This document shows positions 39,401 through 47,584 of a stretch of 64,000 bases of DNA, one piece after another. The stretch spans positions 10,044,001 to 10,108,000 of the forward strand of contig CM069432.1 in NCBI GenBank assembly GCA_035610365.1. The letters are read 5' to 3'. The stretch is from Aquatica leii. Its lineage: Eukaryota; Arthropoda; Insecta; Coleoptera; Lampyridae. Position numbers and translations under genes: made by a program. The notes beneath the pieces were generated by a model, which had not been told where the DNA came from, did not search any database, and saw nothing but the letters and a program-made list of their open reading frames with translations. Position 1 is the stretch's first letter; each line of letters opens with the position of its first letter.

Positions 39401-42400
39401 CGGGCTCGTGGTCGGAACTAAGGTCGGAAACGGTTGTTAAATCGTGAAGTAGCCTGATGTTATTGAAAATGGCTATGTCGATGACGTCGGGGAGTCCGTT
39501 GTGAGGGTGGATGGTGGGTTCGTAGGGTCCATCTACGACGAAATTTCGGATGCTGGCGAGGTCTTGCAGGAGTCGACCGTTGCAGTTCGATTTCCTGCTG
39601 TGCCAGTCTGGATGTTTCGCGTTAAGGTTTCTTGCGAGAATTGTGAGGGTCCTGGCGTTAAAAATCGCGTCAAAATCTGCGGAAATGACGTTTTTGGTGG
39701 ATGGGTTATAAACAGCGCAGAAAACTATGTCTTCGTTGACTGCCGTGTTAATGACGATTTGGATTGCTTCAAGATTCTGAAGTTGTGGCGCTGGAATGTG
39801 GTGGTGGGAGATTGACCGTTTTACGTAAACGGCCGTACCTCCTCCGCGACCTATGGTTCGGTTGGTATTATATCTCGAATAATTGGAAATGTTTGGATTG
39901 TCGCAGTTCCGAAGATGAGTTTCGGAAACAAGATCGACGTCGATGTTACAACGGTAGAGAAATTCCTGAAATTCAAGTTTTTTATTAAGGATACCGTTGG
40001 CGTTCCAAACCGCAATGAGGAGAAAGTTTGGTTTTCTTCTTGCAGCCATTACTGGTTGCGGGAACGGAGTTGGGCGAGGTACTCTCTGATGAGGACGGAC
40101 TCTTCCCTGGTGACTTCGGTGTGGACGTACCTCTGAGGCTTCGTTTCTCTGGCGGTGGTGGTTGGCGCAGAAGCGGTGGGCTCAACCGGTCTCGCTGCCT
40201 GGGCAAACGAGACGGCTGGGTTCAGATTTGTACGCTGAGTACGAGGGTGGGCCTTGTAGTTCGCGGGATGCTCGTTCCTGCAGTTGCAGCACGTCACAGA
40301 ACCGTCTTCTCGCTTCTTCGGACACTCATAGCTAAAGTGATGCTCCAGGCACTTCACGCAGCGTGGAGTCCCTCGGCATCCGTTCGCGAAGTGACCGAAG
40401 CGCTGGCACCGGTAGCACTGCTCGATGTCGCCCCTAGGATGGGGAGTCTCTACGCGGACGTCGACGACTCCGATATGAGTAATATCGAAGATCTCCTTCG
40501 CCTGCGGAGTCTTCCGAACCTGGACTAAAAGGTGCGGCGTAGGTCTCTTGGATCGTCCTGAAATCATACGTGTAATCTTAAGAACTTCCATACCTTGGCG
40601 AGTAAGGTAGACGGCGGGGTCGTCGATCGACGAGTCGTAATGCGGCATCCCTTTGATGACGGCCTTCAATGGTTGGTCCCCCTTCATCTGGTAGGAGTGA
40701 AAGTCCTGTCGAGTCTCTTCGAGCACGTGGGTCGCAGTCCGAAAGTCTTCGGAGGTGGCGACGTGAATGGCGACTTTGGGTTGTCTTTGCCCTGGAAACT
40801 TCAACATTAGAGACACGTAAGGTCTGCATGGCCTTACCGTAGTCCTTCTGGTTGTGAAGGACTATTGGCGGGATCCTATCCCGGCGTGTCGTCTTGGCGG
40901 CTTTTGGCTTCTCGAGGACAGCGGGACGCTTCCTCTTGTTGGATGCGACGGTCCACTCTTCTTCCATGGGCTCTTGCAACGCGGCAGCGGGCGCAGCGGC
41001 AGGCACGGTGGAAGGCGTGGCGGTAGGCACGGCGAATGGCGTGACGACAGGCTCGGCGGTCGGTACAGCGGCGGCGGCACGCTCGGTACGCCTAGACTTT
41101 GCCGGGATCTCCAATGGTTCCGGGCTAGGCGTCGGAACGTTTGGAGACTCGCCGCGGGAAGTAATCGCAGGCGACGGCTGCTTCTTCTTCTTCTTTTTCG
41201 GCTCGGGAACCGGAAGGGCGTCGAGAAGGCGGTCCAGCTTCTTAGTCATCTCGGCGAGCTGGTGGCGAAGCTGACGGTTCTCTTCGGTGAGCGTCCTCAC
41301 CTGGTTCTGGAGAAACTCCATCTTCGTGGCGCTAATTCTGGCGTGTACGATACAGTTTGTTGATGTATAATCTCAATCTTGTCGAAACATTTCTTCAACT
41401 CTGCACTGACAAATTCAGTTTAGTTATTTGATCAAAAAGGGCGCATCTTATGTCCGTTCTCTTGTTGTATTGGTATCACTGTTGTGTTAATCTTCGCTGC
41501 GGCTTTCTATTTTTGATTCAGAAAATAGGCAAAACGATAATGTGAAAAATCGTTTTTAAGAAGCAAAAAAATACGATGTATCCCAACTTACCAAATCCGA
41601 CTGCAACTCGAGCATACCCGAAACGAAACAATAGCAACGAAACTTCACAATCTCTTACCGATTTTACCCGAGTGAGCCAGAACCAGCCCTACTATATTAC
41701 TTACGTTAAACCGCCAATAGAATTTGTTTGTATTGGCTTACTAACGTCCGCAGGGACGATTTCCCCGCATGTCCGTGTCGTTCATGCCATGTACGAATCA
41801 AAATTTTTTTAATTGTTACATTTGCCTCAGCCCTATTCAACTTAGATGATACTCCAATTTTGAATAGCATTTGAAACAGCTTTTTGCGACAAACTCCCCA
41901 CTGCAAAAATGCTTCCATTTTTCAGCAATTTGTATCGTCTGCTATTAGACTGCAATTTAAATCTACGATCCATGATCTATCACGACGACGAAAATAAATT
42001 TAGATGATTTTCTGGCACATATAACACATTCACCGTTTGTCTACGAACCTATTGATTACCGTTAAATGTAGGAATATTGCTGTTGCATGATCTTTTTGCC
42101 ATTGCCAATTGTTCGCAAACCATTCACTTCCATGACACATGTGATCACTGGCCCCTGAACTACGACTAACCTTTTTGGCTATCTTGCGTCGTAGATGGTC
42201 GTGAGTCGAATTATGAGTATTTATTTTTATTTTATGCGCCACCTTTCCTTGCGTGTAGAAAAAATAAGCCTAGAGGGTACGAAAATCTAAACACACTAAA
42301 AGTGACAAACATGTGCCATTTTGCTGATTAACTAGACTCCGTTCTTTATAGTTATTCACACTACTGTTGATAGATTCAGATACGGCAGCACTGGTACTGG

Positions 42401-44398
42401 GAATAGTTTTTTCTATAAAAGGTCTGACTGTTACAGCGCTACTTAAAAAATTGTCTACCCTAAATATATTTTTGTAGGTTAAGAAAATTCCTATTTTTTT
42501 AAACCCACTCTGAATGTTTTCTGGTGTCATAAAGAGTTGGTGAGCTATTCCCACACATTATAGATGGAAAGCATCCACAAATCTATGGCTGCATCATAAT
42601 TCGCCTTAAATGAATGGTAAACACTAACATCTAGTGGTTGCGTACGATGGCTTGTGTGAGCGAGGGGGGTGGGGGGTGGAATAGTGTCAATAGCTCAAAT
42701 AAATTAAGTTTTAAGTTTGCAACAATTGGCGTCAGGTGCGGGACGATATTCTAACGTTCGGTAATATTTTGCACGTTTAAATAGACAGGTGATTAGTTTG
42801 TGCTTCGTGTGTGTTAGTTTAGTAAAATAATTATATTTATTATTTGTAACAACATATATTATTTATACATAATAGTAATTGTTTTTCTTGGTGTTACCTG
42901 TGCGTTTCCATTCTTATTTTAAAAATTATTTTACAATTTTTTTTTATATATGTCACTCTTCAATTTATTATTTTAGTACATGAAAGTCTTGCTTGGAATT
43001 GGTCCACCGGTATATTTTGTTACTAAAGGAAGTGTGGATTATTCAAACGCCGACGTTCAAAGTAAATTTTGCGGTAGTTCCGGGTGCATTCCAAGTTCGG
43101 TATCGACTCAATTGTTCTTAGCGACGAAAGAAAAGAACGTGTAAGGTTTTTTTTTGCATTAGCTTAGTATTTTTAAATCATAAACGTATTACAGAACGTA
43201 CTTGTCGCGACCAGCCACATCTTGGGTAGACGATTTCCGAGACTGGAGCGATTCCGATTTGTGCTGCAGATACTTTAAGAACAATAATTCTTTTTGTCCG
43301 AACGATAAAAACGAATGTCCAAGTTGCAGTTTTAATAACGTCGATTTGACTCGTGAAACATACTTTAATACATACTTTCCATTCTTCTTAGAAGATAATC
43401 CTACGCCGTCTTGTGCTAAAGGAGGACACGCGGCTTATTCTCAGGTAAAGCTTTGTACCTACTATAGTACAAACTATAATTTTTTGTTTAGGGAATAAAC
43501 TATCACGCTTATGATAATTACACCGAAATAGTTGCCTCTAATGTTATGGCTTACCACACAGTTCTAAATACTTCTAAAGACTATTACGAAGCGATGCGAT
43601 ACGCAAGAATTATCGCAGATAATTTAACAAAAACCGTAAATATGTCTGGCGTTGAAGTCTTTCCTTACAGGTATATATTACATTAATCATAAAGGTACTA
43701 ACTTATTTTTTCACAGTGTGTTTTACGTTTTTTATGAACAGTATCTTGACATATGGCCCGTTGCATTAGAATCGTTGGGATATTCTTTGTTAGGTGTATT
43801 TTTGGTTATTCTGATCGTAACTGTTTTTGATATATTTGCGGCGTTAACAATTATAATAATTGTTGTGATGATAGTAGTCGATTTAGCTGGTATGATGTAT
43901 ATATGGAGTATTCCTCTTAATGCGGTCGCATTGGTGAATTTAGTCATGGTAATTATTTAAACGAAAAGAATTCGACTACATATTAAATTTTTTAATAGGC
44001 TATGGGCATTTCGGTGGAATTTTGCGGTCATATAGTACATTCGTTTATACACTCGTCCTGTGCAGGATCAGTAAATAAAGCAGCGGACGCTTTAGCCAAC
44101 ATGGGTAGCTCGGTAATGTAAATAACTAATCAATTCTTTTGTTTTATATTTAAGTGCCTTAGGTGCTATCTGGAATCACACTAACAAAATTTTTTGGAAT
44201 AACAGTCTTGGCATTTGCCAAATCGCAAATTTTTAAAATATTTTATTTCCGAATGTACTTGGGAATTGTTATTATTGGTGCTCTGCACGGACTCGTTTTT
44301 CTACCAGTATTTCTCAGTTTTATGGGTACGTAGGAATGATATATTGATTTAAGTATTTTAATGTATGTGTTTTAGGTGCTTTACGGTATGGAAGTTAA
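11458..44398 (+). CDS. NPC1: NPC1-family sterol transporter, 3' part, 18 exons
   Basis: NPC1 proteins move cholesterol and other sterols out of the lysosome lumen, or take it up at the gut brush border for the NPC1L1/NPC1b type. Exons: 11458-11656, 11707-11775, 11824-12041, 12092-12190, 12242-12423, 34076-34252, 34304-34505, 34557-34750, 34800-35031, 35082-35203, 35246-35384, 42977-43140, 43195-43444, 43492-43670, 43717-43948, 43999-44112, 44163-44325, 44376-44398. Phases agree at every junction and there is no internal stop, giving about 985 codons. Alignment from memory to human NPC1 runs from the cysteine-rich CxCxDC segment through TTNPVxxWASPTS, the sterol-sensing domain (VDSKVSLG and [16 protein letters not shown] counterparts), the second lumenal loop ([22 protein letters not shown]), and GISVEFCxHI to the last membrane helix. 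The N-terminal sterol-binding domain is off-window. The protein ends only a few residues after the last helix. Which insect paralog (NPC1a or NPC1b) it is cannot be decided here. Confidence 0.93.
12633..12925. repeat. Palindromic MITE-like element
   Basis: The left edge reads ACTACTTGACAAGTATCTC (about 12638-12656). The reverse complement of the right edge (about 12895-12923) reads ACTACTCGACAAGTATATC. The two ends thus form imperfect inverted repeats around about 250 bp of AT-rich DNA. A further copy of the end, with the same GACAAGTATCTC core followed by a similar GGGC-GAACAACTGC stretch, lies at about 17414-17450. No coding capacity. Superfamily not assigned. Confidence 0.5.
13190..17317 (-). 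mobile_element. LINE copy A (ORF1 coiled-coil type, APE endonuclease, RT) with 16-bp target duplication
   Basis: A 16-bp perfect duplication TAGCGTCTGGTATCAT flanks it (13174-13189 and 17318-17333). On the - strand, ORF1 (about 16880-16130) has a lysine/glutamate-rich coiled coil and a C-terminal domain resembling L1 ORF1p. Endonuclease motifs follow (GGDVNARIG near 15545, ESDHQPLEL near 15260). RT motifs ([10 protein letters not shown] near 14600, [12 protein letters not shown] near 14210, [12 protein letters not shown] near 13915) precede a C-terminal finger ([18 protein letters not shown] near 13470). Compared with copy B it has lost about 500 bp between YADD and the C-terminal domain, and it has several frameshifts. 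An AATAAA-containing 3' end is at about 13195-13205. It includes about 400 bp of 5' leader not present in copy B. Clade uncertain; sequence style is that common in insect genomes. Confidence 0.88.
17334..18152. other. AT-rich intron DNA with a MITE end
   Basis: It contains the second copy of the GACAAGTATCTC repeat end (about 17414-17450) and otherwise AT-rich sequence. A 60-odd codon open frame on the - strand (about 18150-17967) has no similarity I recognise and looks like chance. Confidence 0.5.
18153..19452 (-). mobile_element. Solo LTR of the same Gypsy LTR family (1.3 kb) with ACAT target duplication
   Basis: In the - orientation it begins TGTTACGTGC at 19452 and ends ...GCTGTAGCA at 18153. 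It is flanked by the 4-bp duplication ACAT (18149-18152 and 19453-19456). The outer 150 bp near 18160-18300 closely match the solo LTR at 6403-7297. An internal tandem repeat of about 78 bp (around 18930-19070, sharing ATGGTATTAATT and TTGCCT) helps explain its greater length. No internal element sequence remains. Confidence 0.75.
19457..22339. other. Decayed unidentified block with flanking similar segments and a hairpin
   Basis: No recognisable protein. Segments at about 20010-20070 and 21930-21990 resemble each other in the same orientation (both contain AACGT-C-A-ACGGAAGTG), which could be remains of direct terminal repeats of a very old element. A short start-like frame ([14 protein letters not shown]) begins near 20115. 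A TGGGCGCCAGATCAACG stretch at about 21710 resembles LTR-edge or primer-site sequences. A strong hairpin at 20278-20336 is listed separately. Anything more specific would be guesswork. Confidence 0.35.
20278..20336. repeat. Near-perfect 28-bp inverted repeat with a tiny loop
   Basis: The left arm (CTTTCAGTGACCGACAAACC and eight more bases) pairs with the right arm (ending GGTTTGTCAGTCACTGAAAG), with two mismatches and a loop of about three bases. The fold is far more regular than the surrounding decayed DNA. It could be a precursor-like hairpin or two fused transposon ends. Confidence 0.7.
22340..22895 (-). mobile_element. RTE-clade LINE fragment
   Basis: On the - strand, near 22880, it reads FDSVE (RT motif A of RTE elements). 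From 22827 to 22519 it reads the C-terminal block with [20 protein letters not shown] and [19 protein letters not shown], the familiar end of endonuclease-reverse transcriptases. The catalytic centre between them is deleted. About 22340-22500 is a 3' repeat tail common near such elements (GCGGACATAGGCTTCTC). The 3' LTR of Gypsy-1 abuts it at 22899. Confidence 0.75.
22899..23064 (-). repeat. 3' LTR of Gypsy-1
   Basis: A 166-bp copy matching the LTR at 33146-33308 almost base for base, including the GTTGGGCGCCATCCAGTTA block. Confidence 0.85.
23352..27584 (-). mobile_element. LINE copy B, same family as copy A, inserted in the Gypsy-1 integrase
   Basis: It lies between 6-bp duplications TATACT (23346-23351 and 27585-27590). 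On the - strand: ORF1 27487-26717 is intact (256 aa; long Lys/Glu-rich coiled coil at residues about 45-110, then an RRM-like and C-terminal domain as in L1 ORF1p). The endonuclease region 26709-25750 ([32 protein letters not shown]) is broken by a few frame changes. RT N-terminal part 25278-24892 ([19 protein letters not shown]). RT to end 24808-23429 is one 459-aa frame with [26 protein letters not shown] and the C-terminal [14 protein letters not shown] finger. The 3' end has AATAAAGTTAAA. It is better preserved than copy A and lacks A's 5' leader, ending instead in a T-rich tract at about 27510-27584. Confidence 0.9.
28892..30499. mobile_element. Non-autonomous DNA transposon with subterminal repeat arrays, inside Gypsy-1
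   Basis: The ends are inverted repeats: the left end reads CCCATAGAGGAAAG and the reverse complement of the right end reads CCCATACAGGAAAC. A 2-bp AT is present on both sides. Both flanks carry dense arrays built on GGCCAAGCTTGG-like words: left about 28910-29120 with a TGGGCCATGCTCAGTTGCCA unit repeated, and right about 29905-30440. In the right array a block of about 140 bp (from about 29971) is repeated almost unchanged about 259 bp later (from about 30230). The 29120-29900 core is AT-rich and non-coding. No transposase. The superfamily cannot be assigned from the ends alone. The insertion interrupts the reverse transcriptase region of Gypsy-1. Confidence 0.75.
33146..33308 (-). repeat. 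5' LTR of Gypsy-1, with adjacent primer-binding site
   Basis: A 163-bp LTR. Immediately inside it (33121-33138) lies the TGGCGCCCAACG-type tRNA primer site in - orientation. Confidence 0.85.
33309..34075. other. End of the 21.7 kb intron, nothing recognised
   Basis: AT-rich DNA with short GC-richer patches. No ORF, repeat or RNA gene I can support. It ends in a TTATTTTTGCAG acceptor. Confidence 0.6.
34076..35384 (+). CDS. NPC1: NPC1 exons 6-11 (lumenal loop end and sterol-sensing domain)
   Basis: Exon 6 begins after TTTTTGCAG with the lumenal cysteine segment [14 protein letters not shown], matching human DPCLGTFGGP. Exon 7 has the conserved [11 protein letters not shown] followed by the first helix of the sterol-sensing domain. 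Exons 8 and 9 hold [33 protein letters not shown] and the [12 protein letters not shown] segment. Exon 10 has the QNRLDILCC loop. Exon 11 has [20 protein letters not shown], entering the third lumenal domain. Introns are 51, 51, 49, 50 and 42 nt. The last of these (35204-35245) is a multiple of three and free of stops, so it could be retained without breaking the frame. Confidence 0.92.
35655..35800 (+). repeat. Leader-like repeat, copy 1 (also at 36140-36190 and 42700-42850)
   Basis: It contains CAACAATTGGTATCAGGTGTG and GTGCTT-ATGTGTGTTAGTTTAGTAAA. The copy at about 42700-42850 has the same two blocks (CAACAATTGGCGTCAGGTG; TTTGTGCTTCGTGTGTGTTA) at a similar spacing. A shorter one near 36145 has ACAATTGGTGTCAGGTGTGG. 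The TTGGT-TCAGGTG block resembles a retroelement primer-site edge, so these may be old LTR/leader scraps. No coding sequence is attached. Confidence 0.5.
35846..36034. repeat. Palindromic MITE of about 190 bp
   Basis: The left arm reads GTATTTGAATAAAAC, then a 13-base interruption, then CCTAATTGTACTACGCAA. The reverse complement of the right arm reads GTATTTGAATAAAACCTAAC and continues TGTACTACGCAA. The arms are thus about 32 bp with one insertion and one or two substitutions. The central 100 bp is AT-rich. Superfamily unknown. Confidence 0.65.
36845..37330 (-). mobile_element. Possible solo LTR or LTR fragment
   Basis: A GC-richer block that differs from its AT-rich surroundings. It contains AATAAA-type signals, and AGCCCGACACTACRAACACG occurs twice (about 37216 and 37299). 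No partner LTR, ends or target duplication could be shown, so the identity stays tentative. Confidence 0.3.
37520..41330 (-). mobile_element. Jockey-clade LINE, nearly full-length, decayed
   Basis: On the - strand, ORF1 runs from 41321 to about 40030 with one frame change near 40830. It has an N-terminal coiled coil ([20 protein letters not shown]), a proline/alanine-rich region and three gag-type zinc knuckles ([36 protein letters not shown]). ORF2 starts at 40049: endonuclease 40049-39324 with VWNANGI, ETHL and SSDHEPVLL, but the usual GDLNAKH reads RNLNAKH, losing a catalytic aspartate. [21 protein letters not shown] (about 38570-38510). The catalytic YADD reads RADD (about 38200). The [15 protein letters not shown] block lies near 37975. 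The C-terminus runs to about 37530 through stops. The G+C content is clearly above the surroundings. Dead copy, antisense in the NPC1 intron. Confidence 0.88.
41340..42010. other. AT-rich intron DNA, nothing recognised
   Basis: Between the jockey 5' end and the pogo remnant. A 78-codon + strand frame (41576-41812) and a 70-codon - strand frame over the same bases show no family features. Confidence 0.5.
42030..42690 (-). pseudogene. Pogo/Tigger-type transposase remnant (DDE_1 family)
   Basis: On the - strand near 42660-42580 it reads [21 protein letters not shown], the conserved segment after the second catalytic acidic residue in pogo-like transposases. From 42554 to 42400 follow [16 protein letters not shown] and [11 protein letters not shown], the family's signature just past the DDE core. 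There is a stop and frame change between these two parts. The DNA-binding domain is not visible. No terminal inverted repeats were found, so the element's limits are uncertain. Confidence 0.7.
42977..44398 (+). CDS. NPC1: NPC1 exons 12-18 (third lumenal domain, last helices, C-terminus)
   Basis: Exon 12 ([16 protein letters not shown]) and exon 13 ([21 protein letters not shown]) encode the cysteine-rich C-terminal lumenal domain. Exon 14 has [19 protein letters not shown]. Exon 15 begins [10 protein letters not shown] and runs into paired helices. Exon 16 holds [10 protein letters not shown] and [10 protein letters not shown]. Exon 17 has [27 protein letters not shown] and [12 protein letters not shown]. 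Exon 18 adds only seven residues (ALRYGS plus a split glycine) before TAA at 44396-44398. The long cytoplasmic tail of human NPC1 with its terminal LLNF sorting signal has no counterpart. Introns are 54, 47, 46, 50, 50 and 50 nt. Confidence 0.92.
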
Positions 44399-44460
44399 GT
44401 ACTTAAATATATTTCGTTTACTCTGTTTTTATGATCGTGTGTAATTATTTACCAAACAAA

Positions 44461-44466
44461 AATAAA
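44461..44466 (+). terminator. Polyadenylation signal of NPC1
   Basis: A canonical AATAAA lies 62 nt after the NPC1 stop codon, followed by AT-rich sequence. It precedes the LINE inserted at 44554 and is the natural 3' end signal for the gene. Confidence 0.65.
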
Positions 44467-44553
44467 ATCACAAAAATTTGTTAATATTGTTTGTAATATA
44501 AGCGTTAGTTTTTTATAAGAACAAAAAACTAGGTATACACATATATAAAAGCG

Positions 44554-47500
44554 GGGGTCAAAGTAGGAGCGTTATCGTCGCGACCCCTGTCAGATCTTTA
44601 ATCTGCAAATCCTACTACTCACCTTAACCAAACAGTGTTACTATGGCTACCAGCACAGTGCATCAGTGTCACCCCAAAGGGCCCTTTCCAGGGCCGGCAC
44701 TGACTGTCATCTCTGCTAACGTCGAGGGGCTCACAGGAGCCAAACAAGTCATTATGGCAAAAATCTGCACAAACCACAAATGTCATGTGCTCTGTCTGCA
44801 AGAGACCCACCGAGGCCAAAACAACAACCGCCCACGGATCCCTGGTATGAAGCTAATATTAGAGTGCCAGCACGAGAAATACGGTAGCGCCATCTTCACG
44901 AAGAGCGATCTCATCGTCAAGACGGCCAACATGTCTCAAGCCAACAACATCGAAATCCTGACAGTGGAACTGAACAGCATCTCTATCACCTCGGTCTATA
45001 AGCCACCCGGGGAACGGCTTGACTTCGCTAAACCGCTAAACCTTGATCGGAACAAGACTCACATCATCATCGGTGACTTTAACAGTCACCACGTCAACTG
45101 AAACTACGCCAAAACAGATGAAAATGGCGACTTGGTCGAGACGTGGAGCGATGCAAACCACCTCAGTCTAATCCACGTCCCCAAACTCCCGAAGTCCTTC
45201 AACAGTTCTAGATGGAAACGGGGGTACAACCCAGACCTAGCCTTCGTAAGCAACAACATCGCTGACCTCTGCAGTAAAGCCGTGCTGGAACCCATACCAC
45301 ACACACAGCACAGGCCGATATCCATTAGCGCATCACCAGCAGTCACACCAATCACCGCCGCCGTTTCAACTTCAAAAAAGCAGACTGGACAGGATTTGCA
45401 GAGGACCTGGACACGAAAGTGGCAAACATGGAACCGTCACAGACCAACTACAACCTGTTCGTAGACGCCGTACGTACTGCATCCAGAAAGAACATACTAC
45501 GAGGATGTAGAACCAGCTACGTGCCAGGACTCTCCCATGAAATGATAGACAAATATCAGAAGTACCAACAGCTATTCCAAGCAAATCCGTTCTCGGATAG
45601 CACCATTGCATCTGGTACAGAACTAGCACTAAAGATACAGGAAGAAAGACAGAAGTCATGGCAAAACATGATTGAAAGTGTGGACATGACCCACAGCAGT
45701 AGGAAAGCCTGACTCACCATCAAGAAGCTAAGCAACGACCCCAAAAAGGCTGAACAACACCATAATGTCACTGCAAACCAGGTTGCAAGCCAACTTCTTT
45801 TAAACGGGAAAGCACCAACTAAACAACCTAAGATGAGGATCAAGCGACAACCTGGCAAAGAAAACAACAGCTTCAATACCACCTTCACCATGGAAGAGCT
45901 CAACATCTGCATTAAGAACCTGAAAAATGGCAAAGCGGATGGATTGGACGACATTTGCTCAGAACAAATAAAACACTTCGGACCAAGGACAAGAGAGTGG
46001 ATATTAGAGCTGTTTAAGAACTGCTCTTCTTCATATAACATCCCGAAGCTATGGCGGCAGACACGCGTCATTGCCCTTCTAAAACCGGGCAAAGACGCCT
46101 CGGACCCCAAAAACTTCAGACCAATATCACTTCTCTGCCACCTCCACAAACTCTATGAACGTCTCATCCTGAACCATCTGTCTCCCCTGATCGAAGAATA
46201 CCTAATCCCAGAACAAGCTGGCTTCCGCCCGGGCAAATCCTGCACGGGACAGACACTCAACCTCACCCAGCACATAGAAGATGGTTTTGATAAAGGGAAA
46301 ATCACAGGCGCAGTATTTGTAGATCTCTCAGCTGCATACGATACTGTGAACCATAGGATGCTCCTCTCGAAGATCTACGACATGACACACGACTACCACC
46401 TAGTGCAAGTCATCAAATCGCTATTGGAAAACAGACGATTCTATGTAGAACTCTGCAAGCAGAAGAGCCGCTGGAGACGGCAACAGAACGGCCTCCCTCA
46501 GGGAAGTGTGCTAGCACGGACCCTCGTCACAGCACAGGAGAAAGAGTTCACCACCATCGAGAGAGTCCTTACATCTGCTCTATCGAACCTCTCAACCTAC
46601 TACAGCAAGAACTACCTGAGACCAAATCCGACCAAAACACAGGTAACTGCTTTCCATCTGCGCCATCGGGAAGCAAACCGGAAGTTACGCATCACCTGGA
46701 ATAGTACGGAAATAGAACACCACCAGAACCCAGTGTACCTCGGAGTCGTCCTCGACCGGACCCAGACTTATAGGACCCACGTGGAAAAGACGAAGGAGAA
46801 AGTCAGCGCTCGGAACAATATCCTCAGAAAACTGGCCAACACCAAGTGGGGCGCCAACCCGACCACCCTGGGCTCTACTGTACTCGCACTCTGCTACTCC
46901 ACAGCAGAATTTACGTGCCCAGTTTGGGAGCGGTCATCTCATGCCAAAAAACTCGACCCGGTGCTCAACGAGAGCTGTCGCTACATCACGGGATGCCTGA
47001 AACCGACACCCACCAACAGCCTCTACCTATTAGCCAGTATTGCTCCACCAGACATAAGAAGAAATGTAGCGAGTAGGCGGGAAAAACTGAGGCAACTAGA
47101 GGACCCCAGACATCCATTGTACGGCCATGCCAACGTCGACAAACGCCTAAAATCCCGAAAAAGCTTTATACCCGAGAAACCCCTGGACTCAACAGCTAAA
47201 GCTAAAGCAGCGAGGTTGGATTCATGGCGCGAACGCGTTAAAAACACCGACGCAATCGACGGTACCAGCCTAGAAGTGGGAGAACACCTACCCGCTGGCG
47301 GTGATCTGGACTGGACTACGTGGAAAAGCCTAAACCGCCTACGCACTAGAACTGGCAGATCCAAAGTCAACATGACCAAGTGGGGGTACTCTAGCGACAG
47401 TGATTTATGCGACTGCGGGGAAAGACAGACCATGGAACATCTTCCGATCTGCCGACTCCTCGACGAAAAATGCACCATGGAGGACCTCACCGCAGCCACC

Positions 47501-47571
47501 GACAGGGCCATAGCCTGTGCTCGCCACTGGAAGGACATATGAAACTTTTGGTTTAAGGACTCGAGAAGAAG
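44554..47571 (+). mobile_element. Jockey/CR1-like LINE (EN+RT ORF) with 13-bp target duplication
   Basis: A 13-bp perfect duplication ATATATAAAAGCG (44541-44553 and 47572-47584) brackets it. The + strand endonuclease 44643-45101 has TVISANVEGL, CLQETH and IIIGDFNSHH, ends at a TGA where the family has Trp, and continues in frame beyond it ([23 protein letters not shown]). A frame change near 45375 leads into the linker. The RT frame 45833-47542 is open for 569 codons: FRPISLLCHLHKLYERLIL, AGFRPGKSCTGQT, FVDLSAAYDTVNH, GLPQGSVLA, LRPNPTKTQVTAFHL, and a C-terminal finger (CDCGERQTMEHLPIC). The segment that should carry YADD is deleted in frame, so the RT cannot be active. It lies 88 bp past the NPC1 poly(A) signal. 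No poly(A) tail or ORF1 is visible. Confidence 0.88.
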
Positions 47572-47584
47572 ATATATAAAAGCG

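Larger units (their letters stand above)
35385..42976 (+). other. NPC1 intron of 7.6 kb, filled with transposons
   Basis: It opens with GTAAGT after ...KYFE and closes with TTATTTTAG before YMKVLLGIG. It carries a leader-like repeat in three copies, a palindromic MITE, an LTR-like block, a jockey-type LINE and a pogo remnant. The identified coding elements are on the - strand. Confidence 0.9.

Noticed and set aside
40088-40095. CTGATGAG words elsewhere (for example here and near 3942), considered as hammerhead cores
   Set aside because: No stem II with GAAA at the right distance and no stem I pairing. This one is jockey coding sequence, and the one near 3942 lies in the Penelope tail.
40028-41363. 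Gly/Val/Arg-rich + strand frames up to 169 codons
   Set aside because: Antisense shadows of the GC-rich jockey ORF1 and ORF2.
41576-41812. 78-codon + strand frame as a small gene
   Set aside because: No family features, no splice or start context, and a similar-sized frame lies on the other strand.
11458-44398. NPC1 as a pseudogene because of the transposon load
   Set aside because: All 18 exons read through with matching phases, GT-AG borders and conserved motifs. Only one donor is weak.
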